A stretch of DNA of 64,000 nucleotides from Hyphomonadaceae bacterium UBA7672 (GCA_002483135.1 DLHI01000035.1:410058-474057), one strand, 5' to 3'; positions 28,014 to 37,551 are shown, counted from the stretch's first letter. Notes: generated by a model not told the origin, from the letters alone. Numbers and translations: made by a program.

Positions 28014-29882
28014 ATGCCCGCTTACCGTTCACGTACCACCACCTTTGGCCGCAACATGGCCGGCGCACGCGCTCTCTGGCGCGCCACCGGCATGAAGGAT
28101 GGCGACTTCTCGAAGCCGATCATTGCGGTCGTGAACTCGTTCACGCAGTTCGTGCCCGGCCACGTCCACCTCAAGGACATGGGCCAGCTGGTCGCGCGCG
28201 AGATCGAGGCGGCGGGCGGCGTCGCGAAGGAGTTCAACACCATCGCTGTCGACGACGGCATCGCGATGGGCCATGGCGGGATGCTCTACTCGCTGCCCAG
28301 CCGCGACCTGATCGCGGACTCGGTGGAGTACATGGTCAACGCGCATTGCGCGGATGCGATGGTCTGCATCTCCAATTGCGACAAGATCACGCCGGGCATG
28401 CTCAACGCGGCGATGCGGCTCAACATTCCGGCGGTGTTCGTTTCGGGCGGGCCGATGGAGGCGGGCAAGGTTGTCTGGAAGGACGCGAAGACAGGCGTCT
28501 CGAAGGAACACAAGCTCGACCTGATCGACGCCATGATGCAGGCGGGCGATGATCGCATTTCGGACGAGCAGGTGGCGGCCGTTGAGGCCGAGGCCTGTCC
28601 GACATGCGGATCTTGCTCGGGCATGTTCACGGCGAACTCGATGAATTGCCTGACCGAGGCGTTGGGCCTGTCGTTGCCGGGCAATGGCACAGTGGTCGCG
28701 ACGCACAAGGATCGCGAGCGGCTGTTCAAGCGCGCCGGCCGGCTGATCGTGGACATCACGCGCCGGCACTACGAGAAGGACGATATGAGCGTCCTGCCGC
28801 GCAGCGTGGCGAGCAAGCAGGCGTTCGAAAACGCCATGGCGCTCGATGTGGCGATGGGTGGCTCGACCAACACTGTGCTGCACATCCTCGCGGCAGCGCA
28901 GGAAGGCGGCATCGATTTCACGATGGACGACATCGACCGTATCTCGCGAGCAACGCCCTGCATCTGCAAAGTCGCGCCAGCGGTGTCGACGGTCCACATT
29001 GAGGACGTGCATCGCGCCGGCGGGATCATGGGCATCCTGGGCGAGCTGGCGCGTGGCGGGCTTCTGAACACGGGCACGAGCACGGTGCATTCGCCGACGC
29101 TTGGCCATGCGATTTCCTACTGGGACATTCGCCAGTCGAACGATGAAGAGGTCGAGACCTTCTTCAAGGCGGCGCCGGGCGGCGTTCGCACGACGGTGGC
29201 GTTCAGTCAGGAGAAGCGCTGGCCGGAACTCGACAAGGATCGTGTCAAGGGCGTGATCCGGTCGAAGGAGAATGCGTTCACGAAGGATGGCGGGCTCGCG
29301 GTGCTGTACGGCAACATCGCGGAGAAGGGCTGCATCGTGAAGACGGCCGGCGTCGATGAAGAGATCTGGAAGTTCAACGGCACAGCTCGTGTGTTCGAGA
29401 GCCAGGATGAGGCGGCTGCCGCGATCCTGAACAACAAGATCGTCGCGGGCGATGTTGTGGTGATCCGCTATGAAGGACCCAAGGGCGGGCCGGGTATGCA
29501 GGAGATGTTGTATCCGACGACCTACCTGAAATCGCGCGGCCTCGGGAAAGTGTGTGCGCTGCTGACTGACGGACGCTTCTCGGGCGGCACTTCGGGCCTC
29601 TCGATCGGGCATGCCTCGCCTGAGGCGGCGGCTGGCGGACTGATCGCGCTGGTGGAAGAGGGCGACCGGATCGAGATCGATATCCCGAACCGGTCGATCC
29701 GGCTGGCTGTGGCGGACGATGTGCTGGCGCAGCGGCGCAAGGCTGAAGAAGCGAGGGGCAAGGACGCCTACACGCCCAAGGCCCGCAAGCGCGTGGTTTC
29801 CGCGGCTCTGCAGGCTTATGCGGCGCTGGTGACATCTGCCGATACCGGCGCGGTGCGTGATCTGGGGCAGATCCGGAAGTAG
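28014..29882 (+). CDS. ilvD: Dihydroxy-acid dehydratase, 622 aa
   Basis: Fe-S dehydratase forming 2-oxo acids in branched-chain amino acid synthesis. Cluster-ligand motifs CISNCDKITPGM, CPTCGSCSGMF and a PCICK segment are intact, with GGSTNT between. Start at MPAYRSRTTTFGRNMAGARA, as in E. coli-type enzymes (616 aa). It stands alone, with no other ilv genes beside it. Confidence 0.96.
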   Translation: MPAYRSRTTTFGRNMAGARALWRATGMKDGDFSKPIIAVVNSFTQFVPGHVHLKDMGQLVAREIEAAGGVAKEFNTIAVDDGIAMGHGGMLYSLPSRDLIADSVEYMVNAHCADAMVCISNCDKITPGMLNAAMRLNIPAVFVSGGPMEAGKVVWKDAKTGVSKEHKLDLIDAMMQAGDDRISDEQVAAVEAEACPTCGSCSGMFTANSMNCLTEALGLSLPGNGTVVATHKDRERLFKRAGRLIVDITRRHYEKDDMSVLPRSVASKQAFENAMALDVAMGGSTNTVLHILAAAQEGGIDFTMDDIDRISRATPCICKVAPAVSTVHIEDVHRAGGIMGILGELARGGLLNTGTSTVHSPTLGHAISYWDIRQSNDEEVETFFKAAPGGVRTTVAFSQEKRWPELDKDRVKGVIRSKENAFTKDGGLAVLYGNIAEKGCIVKTAGVDEEIWKFNGTARVFESQDEAAAAILNNKIVAGDVVVIRYEGPKGGPGMQEMLYPTTYLKSRGLGKVCALLTDGRFSGGTSGLSIGHASPEAAAGGLIALVEEGDRIEIDIPNRSIRLAVADDVLAQRRKAEEARGKDAYTPKARKRVVSAALQAYAALVTSADTGAVRDLGQIRK

Positions 29883-29949
29883 GTTTCCCACTTCAGGCTC
29901 GCCGCGAGCGTGCTAGACAGGCGCGTGGGGTAAGCGACTCGGGACGGAC

Positions 29950-30978
29950 ATGGCCAAGAAGCAGGAAATCCTGTCGCTGAGCGACGCCATGGCCGGCCTG
30001 CCGAAGGACTTTGCGTTCTTCGCTGATCACTTCAGATCCAGCGTTCAACCGAAACTCGCCGCGCGTGAAAACGACCGGGTGAAGGCGGTGGCGCGCCAGC
30101 GCAATTTCGGCATCGGCGGCGTGCTGGCTGCGATCGTGATCTTCGCGGCCTGCGGCATGCTTGTCCCGGAGGACGGGTTCATCTTCGGCGGCTTCATCGG
30201 CGTTTTCACCGCCATCGGCCTCATCGCCTGGGGCAGCATGCAGCTGAACAAGCTGGCGAAGGAGACCAAGCTGATGCTGGTCGAGCCGGTCACGTCCGAG
30301 TTCGGCATGGCCTATCAGCTCAACCCTGCGCAGCCGAGCGCAATCAATACGTTCCGTTCGCTGGGCCTGGTGCCAAGCTGGGATCGTTCGAAATACGAGG
30401 ACCGGCTCGCCGGGTCGCGCAACGATACGCCGTTCGAATTCTTCGAGGCGCACCTAGAGGAGAAGCGCACGACGACCGACGGGAAGGGCCGAACGCGCAC
30501 GACTTGGGTGACCGTGTTTCGCGGGCAATGTCTCGTGGTGAACTTTCACAAGGAGTTCAACGGCGTCACCAAGGTGTTCCGCGACAAGGGCATGTTCAAC
30601 TTCCTCGGCAAGCTGGGTCAAGGCAAGGCGCAGAAGGTGAAACTGGAAGACCCGGTGTTCGAAAAGGCGTTCGAGGTCTATTCGACCGACCAGATCGAGG
30701 CGCGCTTCCTGCTCACGCCGGATTTCATGGAGCGCCTCGTCGGCCTGGAGCGCACGTTCAAGGGAAAGCAGGTGCGCTGTGCATTTGCCGGCGGCCAGAT
30801 GCTGCTTGCGTGCGAGGGCGCGAACCTCCTTGAAGTCGGCTCCATGTACCGGCGCATGGATGATCTCGGCCGCGTGCGCGAGATGCTTGTCGACTTCGCG
30901 GCGATCTTCCTGCTGATCGATGCGATGAGCCAGCGCCTCACGCCGGATGCGCTGCGCGTGCCGCCGTCCGAGGTCTGA
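29950..30978 (+). CDS. DUF3137 family membrane protein, 342 aa
   Basis: Cytoplasmic N terminus, two adjacent membrane helices (about 50-66 and 72-90) and a soluble C-terminal domain with FFEAHLEEKRTTTDGKGRTR ... TVFRGQCLVVNF and PVFEKAFEVYSTDQIEARFLLTP, typical of DUF3137. Function unknown. Start at a MAKKQEI ATG 68 bases after ilvD. Confidence 0.8.
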   Translation: MAKKQEILSLSDAMAGLPKDFAFFADHFRSSVQPKLAARENDRVKAVARQRNFGIGGVLAAIVIFAACGMLVPEDGFIFGGFIGVFTAIGLIAWGSMQLNKLAKETKLMLVEPVTSEFGMAYQLNPAQPSAINTFRSLGLVPSWDRSKYEDRLAGSRNDTPFEFFEAHLEEKRTTTDGKGRTRTTWVTVFRGQCLVVNFHKEFNGVTKVFRDKGMFNFLGKLGQGKAQKVKLEDPVFEKAFEVYSTDQIEARFLLTPDFMERLVGLERTFKGKQVRCAFAGGQMLLACEGANLLEVGSMYRRMDDLGRVREMLVDFAAIFLLIDAMSQRLTPDALRVPPSEV

Positions 30979-31141
30979 TCGAAGGGTAAGTCAGCCGAGT
31001 CGAACGCCGGAAGGGGGCAGCGGCATTCAGCCGTGATGGCGCGGTCTGGCGCCTTTCCCAAGTCCCGCAGCGATTGATTCTTGTTGCCCAGAATCGGCGT
31101 TCTTGATCTCTGGCCGCTAGCGCGACGGAGACTGGATCACC

Positions 31142-31702
31142 ATGGCCAAGAAGCCCTTCCTCGAAAATGTCCTCGAGAGCGGCCTGTTCGCCTCACGCTG
31201 GCTGATGGCGCCCTTCTATGTCGGCCTTATCGCGGCGCTTGGCGCGCTGATGGTCGTGTTCTTCCAGGAACTGGCGCACGAACTGCCCATGCTGTGGACG
31301 TTTGATCCCGTGACCCATGCCTACATGATGACGGCGGATGATGCGATCATGCTGGCGCTCTCGCTGATCGACCTGTCGCTGGCGGGCAACCTCGTGCTGA
31401 TCGTGATCTTCTCAGGCTATGAGAACTTCATCTCGAAACTGGACGTGGGCGATCACAAGGACCGTCCCGACTGGATGGGTACGGTCGATTTCTCTGGCCT
31501 GAAGCTTAAGCTGGTCGCGTCCATCGTCGCGATCTCGGGCATCGCGCTGCTGAAGTCGTTCCTGGACCTGGGCACGACTGAGGTGGTGACCCCGGCGATG
31601 GAGCGCAGCCTGATGTGGCAGGTGATTGTCCACATCACCTTCGTGGTCTCGGGGGTGCTGCTAGCCTTCATGGACTGGCTGACCGGTCACCAGAAGGGCT
31701 GA
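31142..31702 (+). CDS. YqhA/UPF0114-family inner membrane protein, 186 aa
   Basis: Start MAKKPFLENVLESGLFASRW; four membrane segments; the family motif NLVLIVIFSGYENFISKLD in the middle. No known function. A GC hairpin follows. Confidence 0.85.
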   Translation: MAKKPFLENVLESGLFASRWLMAPFYVGLIAALGALMVVFFQELAHELPMLWTFDPVTHAYMMTADDAIMLALSLIDLSLAGNLVLIVIFSGYENFISKLDVGDHKDRPDWMGTVDFSGLKLKLVASIVAISGIALLKSFLDLGTTEVVTPAMERSLMWQVIVHITFVVSGVLLAFMDWLTGHQKG

Positions 31703-31725
31703 TCCACGCGCGCCCGGAAAGAGAA

Positions 31726-31756
31726 AAGCCCCGCCGACCGTGGGTCAGCGGGGCTT
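31726..31756 (-). terminator. Terminator for the xthA transcript (possibly both directions)
   Basis: Nine-base arms aagccccgc / gcggggctt. The T run is on the minus strand, so it mainly serves the convergent xthA gene. Confidence 0.7.
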
Positions 31757-31886
31757 GAGGGTGATTCTCGGGGGAGAGAATGCTCATGGTGTACGTGCGG
31801 GAGGCGCCGCTGGATCGACCGGAAAGCGGCGATGCGAAGAAACTTTGCGGCGCAAATGGGGCGGCGCAGCCTGCCCAAACGGAAGC

Positions 31887-32666
31887 TTAGTCCGCGAAGG
31901 TTGCGATCACCGGCACATGGTCTGAGGGTTTTTCCATCGCGCGGGCCATGCGATGGATTGAGATCGCCTTCAGGCGGTCGGCCGCGTGCGGGCTGCACAT
32001 CAGGTGGTCGATGCGGATGCCCCAGTCCTTCTGCCAGGCGCCGGCCTGATAGTCCCAGAAGGTGTATTTCTGGATGCGGCCGTCCCGCGCCATGAAGGCG
32101 TCGGTGTAGCCCATCCACTGCAGCTTGCGGAAACGCTCGCGCGTGTCCTGCCAGGCGAGCGCATCCTCGGCCCAGGCCTTCGGGTCCCAGCAGTCTTCGT
32201 CGCGCGGGATGCAGTTGAAATCCCCGGCGAGGACTACCGGCTCCTCGTGGGCCAGCAACGCCTTTGCTCGGTCGTTCAGCCGATCCATCCAGCGCAGCTT
32301 GTAGTCGTACTTCTCGCTGGGGCGCGGATTTCCGTTCGGCAAGTAGATCGAGGCGACGCGGATCGGGCGCGGGCATTCGACCAGAACTTCCAGATATCGG
32401 CTCTGTTCGTCCTCCGGCTCGCCGGGCAGGTGGCGCACCTCGTCCGAGATAGGGAATTTCGACAGGATGGCGACGCCGTTGTAGGTCTTCTGACCGAACA
32501 CGGCGCAGTTGAAGCCCGCGCCTTCCAGCTCCTCACGCGGAAACTTCTCGTCGACGCACTTGATCTCCTGCAGGCACCAGACATCGACCGCGCAGGTCTT
32601 CAACACCTCCAGCACCGTGGGCAGGCGCGCATTGACCGAGTTCACGTTCCAGGTGGCGATTTTCAT
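31887..32666 (-). CDS. xthA: Exodeoxyribonuclease III, 259 aa
   Basis: AP endonuclease/3'-5' exonuclease for base-excision repair. Active-site pieces present: Asn7 in TWNVNS, Glu34 in CLQEIKC, GDFNCIP, GIRIDHLM and SDHVPV near the end. Length is normal for alphaproteobacterial XthA. Confidence 0.96.
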   Translation of the reverse strand: MKIATWNVNSVNARLPTVLEVLKTCAVDVWCLQEIKCVDEKFPREELEGAGFNCAVFGQKTYNGVAILSKFPISDEVRHLPGEPEDEQSRYLEVLVECPRPIRVASIYLPNGNPRPSEKYDYKLRWMDRLNDRAKALLAHEEPVVLAGDFNCIPRDEDCWDPKAWAEDALAWQDTRERFRKLQWMGYTDAFMARDGRIQKYTFWDYQAGAWQKDWGIRIDHLMCSPHAADRLKAISIHRMARAMEKPSDHVPVIATFAD

Positions 32667-32789
32667 CCGCCTTCCTTAGCCCACGCGGCCGGAAACGGAA
32701 GCGCTTGCGGCCGGCGCCAAACAAGATTACATCTGTAATTCAAAACGAGGCCGCGAGGGCCAGCATCGCAATCAACATGGGAGGCCAAC

Positions 32790-33203
32790 ATGGCCATCAA
32801 CGTGGGCGCCGCCCGCGACGGCGAACCTGTAGCTGAAATCAACACCACGCCACTGATCGACGTGATGCTTGTTCTGCTCGTGATGCTGATCATCACGCTG
32901 CCGCAGCAGAAGCATGCGGTGAAGCTGGATACGCCCATTCCATGCGACCCGTGTGAGCAGCCACCCCCGCGGCCTGAGGCGATCCGCGTGACGATCGAGG
33001 GCGACGGCGTGATCACGTGGAATGGTGTGCCGGTGAATCGCGCGACCCTGCGGACCCGCCTGGCCGCCGAGGCACAACGAAGCGAGCAGGCAGAGCTTCA
33101 CATCGAGGTCAGCCGATATGCGAAGTATGGTGCGGTCGCGCACGTGATGGCGGCGGCCCAACGCGAGGGCGTGACGCGGATGGGAATTGTGAGTGTGGGG
33201 TGA
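32790..33203 (+). CDS. ExbD/TolR biopolymer transport protein, 137 aa
   Basis: One membrane helix (about 23-40, LIDVMLVLLVMLIITLP with the conserved Asp that couples to proton flow) and a periplasmic domain (IRVTIEGDGVITWNG ...). RBS GGGAGG. No exbB or tonB gene is adjacent, so its motor partner is elsewhere. Confidence 0.88.
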   Translation: MAINVGAARDGEPVAEINTTPLIDVMLVLLVMLIITLPQQKHAVKLDTPIPCDPCEQPPPRPEAIRVTIEGDGVITWNGVPVNRATLRTRLAAEAQRSEQAELHIEVSRYAKYGAVAHVMAAAQREGVTRMGIVSVG

Positions 33204-33215
33204 TAGATTTCTCGT

Positions 33216-33563
33216 ATGAAAAGCGCCGGCTTCGCGTTCATCGGAATTCTCCTGGCGGCGACATCGTCTTGCGTAGAGGGCGTCGCGCCACCGGACAGCG
33301 GCAGCGCGGGGGCAACGGCGCCAGCTGAACCCACGCCGATCATGGTACAGGTCAATCCAGATGGCGGAATCATGGTCGACGGAATGGCCATAAGCCGTGA
33401 GGATCTAGATGTGCGGTTTGCTGCCATTGCGGCAATGGAGCCGCAGCCGCAGGTCATGATATCTCCCGATGCCGGCGCCCGCTTTGAGGACATCGCATTT
33501 GTAATGACGGTCGCACAGCGGACCGGAGTGGTACGCAAATTCGGTGTGATCGGCGGGACCTAG
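33216..33563 (+). CDS. Lipoprotein with ExbD-like periplasmic domain, 115 aa
   Basis: Lipobox-like signal (ATSSC, Cys19) instead of a membrane helix, then a domain paralleling the soluble half of the preceding ExbD: IMVQVNPDGGIMVDGMAISREDLDVRF ... FEDIAFVMTVAQRTGVVRKFGVIGG. Twelve bases after exbD, same operon. It looks like a periplasm-only ExbD copy anchored by lipid; it may modulate the motor. The recognisable family is the ExbD fold only. Confidence 0.68.
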   Translation: MKSAGFAFIGILLAATSSCVEGVAPPDSGSAGATAPAEPTPIMVQVNPDGGIMVDGMAISREDLDVRFAAIAAMEPQPQVMISPDAGARFEDIAFVMTVAQRTGVVRKFGVIGGT

Positions 33564-34345
33564 GCCACCGCAAGTTGTACAGCCCGTTCCACTGGCGAGT
33601 AGGCATTGTCAGAGCGATCGAGGTTGAGCTGTTCCCTGAAGCCTAGCCCCGGCTGGGCTATGAAGCGCGCTTGCGTGCCGTTGTGCGCCTGTGCGGCGTG
33701 AACGGTGAAAGGGTGCAGCAGCCAGACCGTGCCGGCCTCGCCAGTCGCCAATGTTACCTCGCAGTGATCGCTGCTGGCAAAGCCCTCCTTTGCAAGGTTC
33801 GCCAGCGATACGCCCGCCTCGCCGTACTTTGTCAGTTGCCGCGCCATGGGCAGATGCGAGCCAAGGCGCACGCGCGTTGGCGCGTCGTCTGGCCCGCAGT
33901 CGGTGAAAAGAAACAGCATCAGCATCGACCGGTCGCGCGAGCGGAAGTTCACGCGCCAATGGAAGTAGTCCTGCGATTGCGGATCGTCCGGCGGCGGGAA
34001 GCTGGCGTCGATGTGCCAGCCATCGTCCCAGGGTTTTTGCGTCGACGGGAACCGTGCGACGATGGCTCCGAGTTGGCCCGGCATGGTCCAGCGGCCGGCG
34101 CCGACGAGTTGGTCCAGCGCTGCAGCCAGGCGTGGCGAAGCTGCAGCTTCACGAAATGGCGGCAGCGGCGGGGCCATGATCCGCAGCACAGGCTCCTTCC
34201 AATGTTCGGGTGCATCCGGCGACGGGCCCAGCGCGCGAAAGATGATGTTGCTGCACGCCTCTGCCGTTTCCCGCGCAAAGGCGTTCTCCAGCTTCACCGC
34301 GCCCCTCTCGATGAACGTTTCGATCTGATCGAACGAAAGAGCCAT
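33560..34345 (-). CDS. Phytanoyl-CoA dioxygenase (PhyH)-family protein, 261 aa
   Basis: Fe(II)/2-oxoglutarate oxygenase fold: WHIDASF holds the first His-x-Asp, HPFTVHAA the distal His, and ARFIAQP the Arg region. Substrate unknown. Its 3' end overlaps the ExbD-like lipoprotein gene by four bases, convergent. ATG start with MALSFDQIETFIERG. Confidence 0.85.
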   Translation of the reverse strand: MALSFDQIETFIERGAVKLENAFARETAEACSNIIFRALGPSPDAPEHWKEPVLRIMAPPLPPFREAAASPRLAAALDQLVGAGRWTMPGQLGAIVARFPSTQKPWDDGWHIDASFPPPDDPQSQDYFHWRVNFRSRDRSMLMLFLFTDCGPDDAPTRVRLGSHLPMARQLTKYGEAGVSLANLAKEGFASSDHCEVTLATGEAGTVWLLHPFTVHAAQAHNGTQARFIAQPGLGFREQLNLDRSDNAYSPVERAVQLAVA

Positions 34346-34350
34346 CGGTT

Positions 34351-35040
34351 CTATGTAGGGGCCGCTGCCAGCCTGTCATCCCTGATCGCGCCCCAGATCG
34401 CCACCAGCAGGAGAAAGATGCTGGCGATCGTCATGCCCGGCAGGAGATACTGGCCCGCTGCGTCTGGCGCGGCCACGGCCCAGAGCGACGAGGCGAGCGG
34501 GATCGCGCAGAAGGGCAGCGCGATAATCCAGGCGCCGCCGCGCTGCGCGAGCATGACGCCGCAGAGCGTCGTGACGACAGCGAGCCCGACCCATTTGATG
34601 TTTGTGGCGATGACCAGTCCCAAGAGCCATGGCGTCGGCGCATCGGGAGCTGCGCTGAGCGTGAACATGCCGATATTCTCGAACACATCAGCGACCGCGC
34701 ACGCGATGACGAGGATCACGGTGAGCCCGCCGAGTCGACGATTGCGCGCGCCAAGCGCCCATGCCGTCAGGCCATAGAACGCTGTGTAAGCGGGAACATA
34801 AGCAAAGGTGTCAACGAGGTTGGCATGGTCCAGTTGCGATGCCAGCGCGGCGCGGCAGGGTTCACCGGCGAGCCCAAGAACGCGCTGAACTTCCGCCGTT
34901 GTCCGCACCAGTTCGAACGCGGTGAGCGTGGACATTGGAAGCGGATTGCATGGCGGGGCCGTGATGCCCATGAACGGGATCACGGCAAGCATCAAGGCGG
35001 CCGCGACTACCGCGAAGCGGAACACCCATTTCGTCGTCAC
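34351..35040 (-). CDS. Polytopic membrane protein, 229 aa
   Basis: About six hydrophobic segments, Ala/Leu/Val-rich. No catalytic motif recognised. GTG start with GGGGGAC upstream chosen; a longer TTG start would overlap the nitroreductase stop. Operonic spacing with the nitroreductase upstream. Confidence 0.7.
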   Translation of the reverse strand: MTTKWVFRFAVVAAALMLAVIPFMGITAPPCNPLPMSTLTAFELVRTTAEVQRVLGLAGEPCRAALASQLDHANLVDTFAYVPAYTAFYGLTAWALGARNRRLGGLTVILVIACAVADVFENIGMFTLSAAPDAPTPWLLGLVIATNIKWVGLAVVTTLCGVMLAQRGGAWIIALPFCAIPLASSLWAVAAPDAAGQYLLPGMTIASIFLLLVAIWGAIRDDRLAAAPT

Positions 35041-35062
35041 GCTGTCCCCCCCGCCGCCTTTC

Positions 35063-35743
35063 CTAGAACCCACGGAACTCGACAACTTCGCTGAGCGGTG
35101 CGCGCTCGGCGTAGAGGTCGTTCACCGGCTCGTTCGGATCAGGCACGCCAATCGCCATGCCTGCATAAACCATGTGATTGTCGTCGAGCCCGAAATGCTC
35201 GTGCAGTTCAACGCGCAGTCGCGCCCAGCATTCCTGCATGCATGTGCCCCAGCCACGTTCCTCGGCGAGGAGGGCGATGGTTTGCATGTACATGCCCATG
35301 TGCGCCCACTGGCCATGGCCCATGCGCTTGTCGATGATCAGGAACAGGCCAACGGGCGCGCCGAAGAAGCGATAATTGTTGGCGAACCACATCAGGCGGC
35401 CGGCGCGATCCTCCTTCGGGATGCCGACCTTCTCGTACATCATCTCGCCCACGCGACGGCGGCGCGCATCATAGACCGGGTCGATTGCCTTGAGGTCGGG
35501 ATAGACGGGTCGGTCGCCGGGAATGGCGCCCGTTGGATCGGCCGCGAGAACCCGCTGCGCCATCGCAACGATCTGGTCCTTCTCTTCGCCCGCGACCGCG
35601 ATGACTTTCCAAGGCTGCAGATTGCCACCCGATGGCGAGCGCTGTGCGGTCGTGAGCAGGTCTGCGATGTCCCCCTTGGTGATCGGCGTCGGCAGGAAAG
35701 CGCGCGTGGAGATCCGCTGGCGGACAGCTTCGGTGACGGTCAT
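35063..35743 (-). CDS. Nitroreductase-family flavoprotein, 226 aa
   Basis: FMN-binding pattern: RQRISTRAFLPTPI near the start and QRSPSGGNLQPWKVIAVAG, with GWGTCMQECWARLR and GMAIGVPDPNEPVN in the C-terminal half. Reduces nitro or quinone compounds using NAD(P)H. RBS AGGA seven bases before ATG 35743. Confidence 0.88.
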   Translation of the reverse strand: MTVTEAVRQRISTRAFLPTPITKGDIADLLTTAQRSPSGGNLQPWKVIAVAGEEKDQIVAMAQRVLAADPTGAIPGDRPVYPDLKAIDPVYDARRRRVGEMMYEKVGIPKEDRAGRLMWFANNYRFFGAPVGLFLIIDKRMGHGQWAHMGMYMQTIALLAEERGWGTCMQECWARLRVELHEHFGLDDNHMVYAGMAIGVPDPNEPVNDLYAERAPLSEVVEFRGF

Positions 35744-35900
35744 CGGCGGGTCCTTGAAATCGGTGGGGCGGATTTGGGTGGCGCGGGGTATCGGAATCGG
35801 GCGACATAATGGCTGGCAACATGACCATTTGTTCGTTTGACCCGGCCGCATGCAAGCGGCGAGTCTGAACTCTTCATCTTCTCACCGAAGAGGTCCTGCG

Positions 35901-36065
35901 ATGACCCCAGAATTGACCGCCGCGCTGATCGCCACGGGTGTGGTTGTGCTGTTGCTGCTGGGCGCGTTGCGACTGATGCGTCCGCGCGAGATGACGCTGC
36001 CGGATTATCCCGAGCTTCCCGCGCCTCCGAAGGACGACGCCGCCGGGCAGGCGCCGCGCGCCTGA
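35901..36065 (+). CDS. Single-pass membrane peptide, 54 aa
   Basis: One hydrophobic helix (ALIATGVVVLLLLGALRLM) followed by a basic/Pro/Glu-rich tail (REMTLPDYPELPAPPKDD). RBS GAAGAGG. Conserved-looking but unnamed. Confidence 0.5.
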   Translation: MTPELTAALIATGVVVLLLLGALRLMRPREMTLPDYPELPAPPKDDAAGQAPRA

Positions 36066-36160
36066 ACCTGGGATAACCCAACGGAACCGGGCCGGCGCCA
36101 AGCGCAGCTACACAACGAAATGTTGTGTCACGTTCAGGTTGGCGCGCGCATGCTGTCGGC

Positions 36161-37075
36161 ATGAAAAAGCTCATCCTGCTGGCTTTGCCAGCCGCCTTCC
36201 TCAGCCTCGGCGCCTGCTCGACCTACGGGTATTACGGGTACGACGACTACGGGTATGGCTACGGCTACGACGACTATGGCTACAGCGGCTATGGCTCGTC
36301 GGGCGCGACGGTTGTCTGGCATGACGGGTATTACGACAATTTCTACGGCCCCGTTCATGGCGGCTATTGGGATCCCGACGGTTACTTCTGGTACCAGTCC
36401 TACTCCAGCGGGCCCTATCTGCGCGATCACGGGCGGCATTTCCGGCGCGATCGGTTCAATGGAGGGAGCCAGTTCCGGTACCAGGATTATCGCGGACATC
36501 ATGGCGGCGACCGGGATCGCGACCGCAACACCTATCCGCCGCTGTTCTCCGGGCAGGATGGCGGGCGGCGGGATGATGACCGGCGCGGCGACGATCGGCG
36601 CGGGGATGGCCGGCGGGGTGATGACGGGATTGTGTGGAGCGATGGCCGCGACGGAAATGGACCGCCGCGGGGGAATCCGGGGCCGCCGCCGCAGCAGGGC
36701 GGCGGGCGCGACAGGGATCGTGACCGGGACGATGACCGTGGGCGCGGCCGCGACACTGGCGGATCGCCGCCGCTGTTCGGCGGCTCCCCTCCGCCGCCGC
36801 AACCGCGCGATCGCCAGCCGGAACTGGATGGCGGTCCTCCCGGTGGTGGGCGGGGTGGAGACCGCGGCCGCGTCGACAATGGACCGCCACCGCCGCTGTT
36901 TGGAGGGCAGGCGCAGCCTCCGCCGCCGCAGCAACAACCGCGCGGGCAGGGGCAAGGTCAGGGCCAGCCGGGCTCACGTGGTGATGGTCGGGGTGACGGC
37001 CGGGGCGATGATCGCGGTGGAGACCGCGACGGCAATCGCGGACGCGGCGACCGCCATCAGCGCGACGACAACTAG
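36161..37075 (+). CDS. Tyr/Gly/Asp/Arg/Pro-rich repetitive lipoprotein, 304 aa
   Basis: Lipobox LGAC (Cys19), then a Tyr/Gly/Asp repeat (about 21-48), a short folded-looking stretch (GYWDPDGYFWYQSYSSGPYL) and a long low-complexity tail of Arg-Asp, Gly-Asp and Pro blocks. The tripeptide-like motif PPLFxG occurs three times (YPPLFSGQ, SPPLFGGS, PPPLFGGQ). Surface-exposed or wall-associated location is likely; function unknown. Overlapping frames are also open because of the repeats, but this one has the signal and stop context. Confidence 0.75.
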   Translation: MKKLILLALPAAFLSLGACSTYGYYGYDDYGYGYGYDDYGYSGYGSSGATVVWHDGYYDNFYGPVHGGYWDPDGYFWYQSYSSGPYLRDHGRHFRRDRFNGGSQFRYQDYRGHHGGDRDRDRNTYPPLFSGQDGGRRDDDRRGDDRRGDGRRGDDGIVWSDGRDGNGPPRGNPGPPPQQGGGRDRDRDRDDDRGRGRDTGGSPPLFGGSPPPPQPRDRQPELDGGPPGGGRGGDRGRVDNGPPPPLFGGQAQPPPPQQQPRGQGQGQGQPGSRGDGRGDGRGDDRGGDRDGNRGRGDRHQRDDN

Positions 37076-37085
37076 ATAATCGCGC

Positions 37086-37430
37086 CTAGACCGAGAAGCT
37101 GGTTCCGCAGCCGCAGGACGCGGTGGCGTTCGGATTGTGGATGCGGAATGACGCCCCGATGATCTCGTCGACGAAGTCGATTTCCGACCCGGCGAGGAAG
37201 GGCAGGCTGGCCTGATCCACCACGGCCTTCGCGCCATCGCGCTCGATCACCGTGTCGTCGGCGTTGACGCCCCCGGCAAAGCCGAACCGATAGGAAAAGC
37301 CCGAACAGCCCCCGCCGATAACCTCGACCCGCAGCATGGTTCCCGGCGGCTGCCCCGCCACGATCTTCGCAATCCGCCTGGCGGCGGACGCGGACAGGCT
37401 GACGCCCGTATGCTCGGCGAGGTCGGTCAT
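37086..37430 (-). CDS. erpA: A-type iron-sulfur carrier protein, 114 aa
   Basis: Cys ligands GGCSGF and CGCG at the C terminus are intact; the central SYRFGF and DFVDEIIGASFRIHNPN motifs fit ErpA/IscA. Delivers Fe-S clusters to target enzymes. Usually divergent from dgt in alphaproteobacteria; here an HNH gene pair lies between. Confidence 0.9.
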   Translation of the reverse strand: MTDLAEHTGVSLSASAARRIAKIVAGQPPGTMLRVEVIGGGCSGFSYRFGFAGGVNADDTVIERDGAKAVVDQASLPFLAGSEIDFVDEIIGASFRIHNPNATASCGCGTSFSV

Positions 37431-37551
37431 GGCCGGAGAGATAGGGGGGATGGGGCGGGATGGGAAGGTGGGGGCGCGGGACTACTTCCCCTTAGGCCGC
37501 TTGCATTGAGCTTAGGTCTTGAAGAGACTGGCGGAGATACTCGGGGTAACC

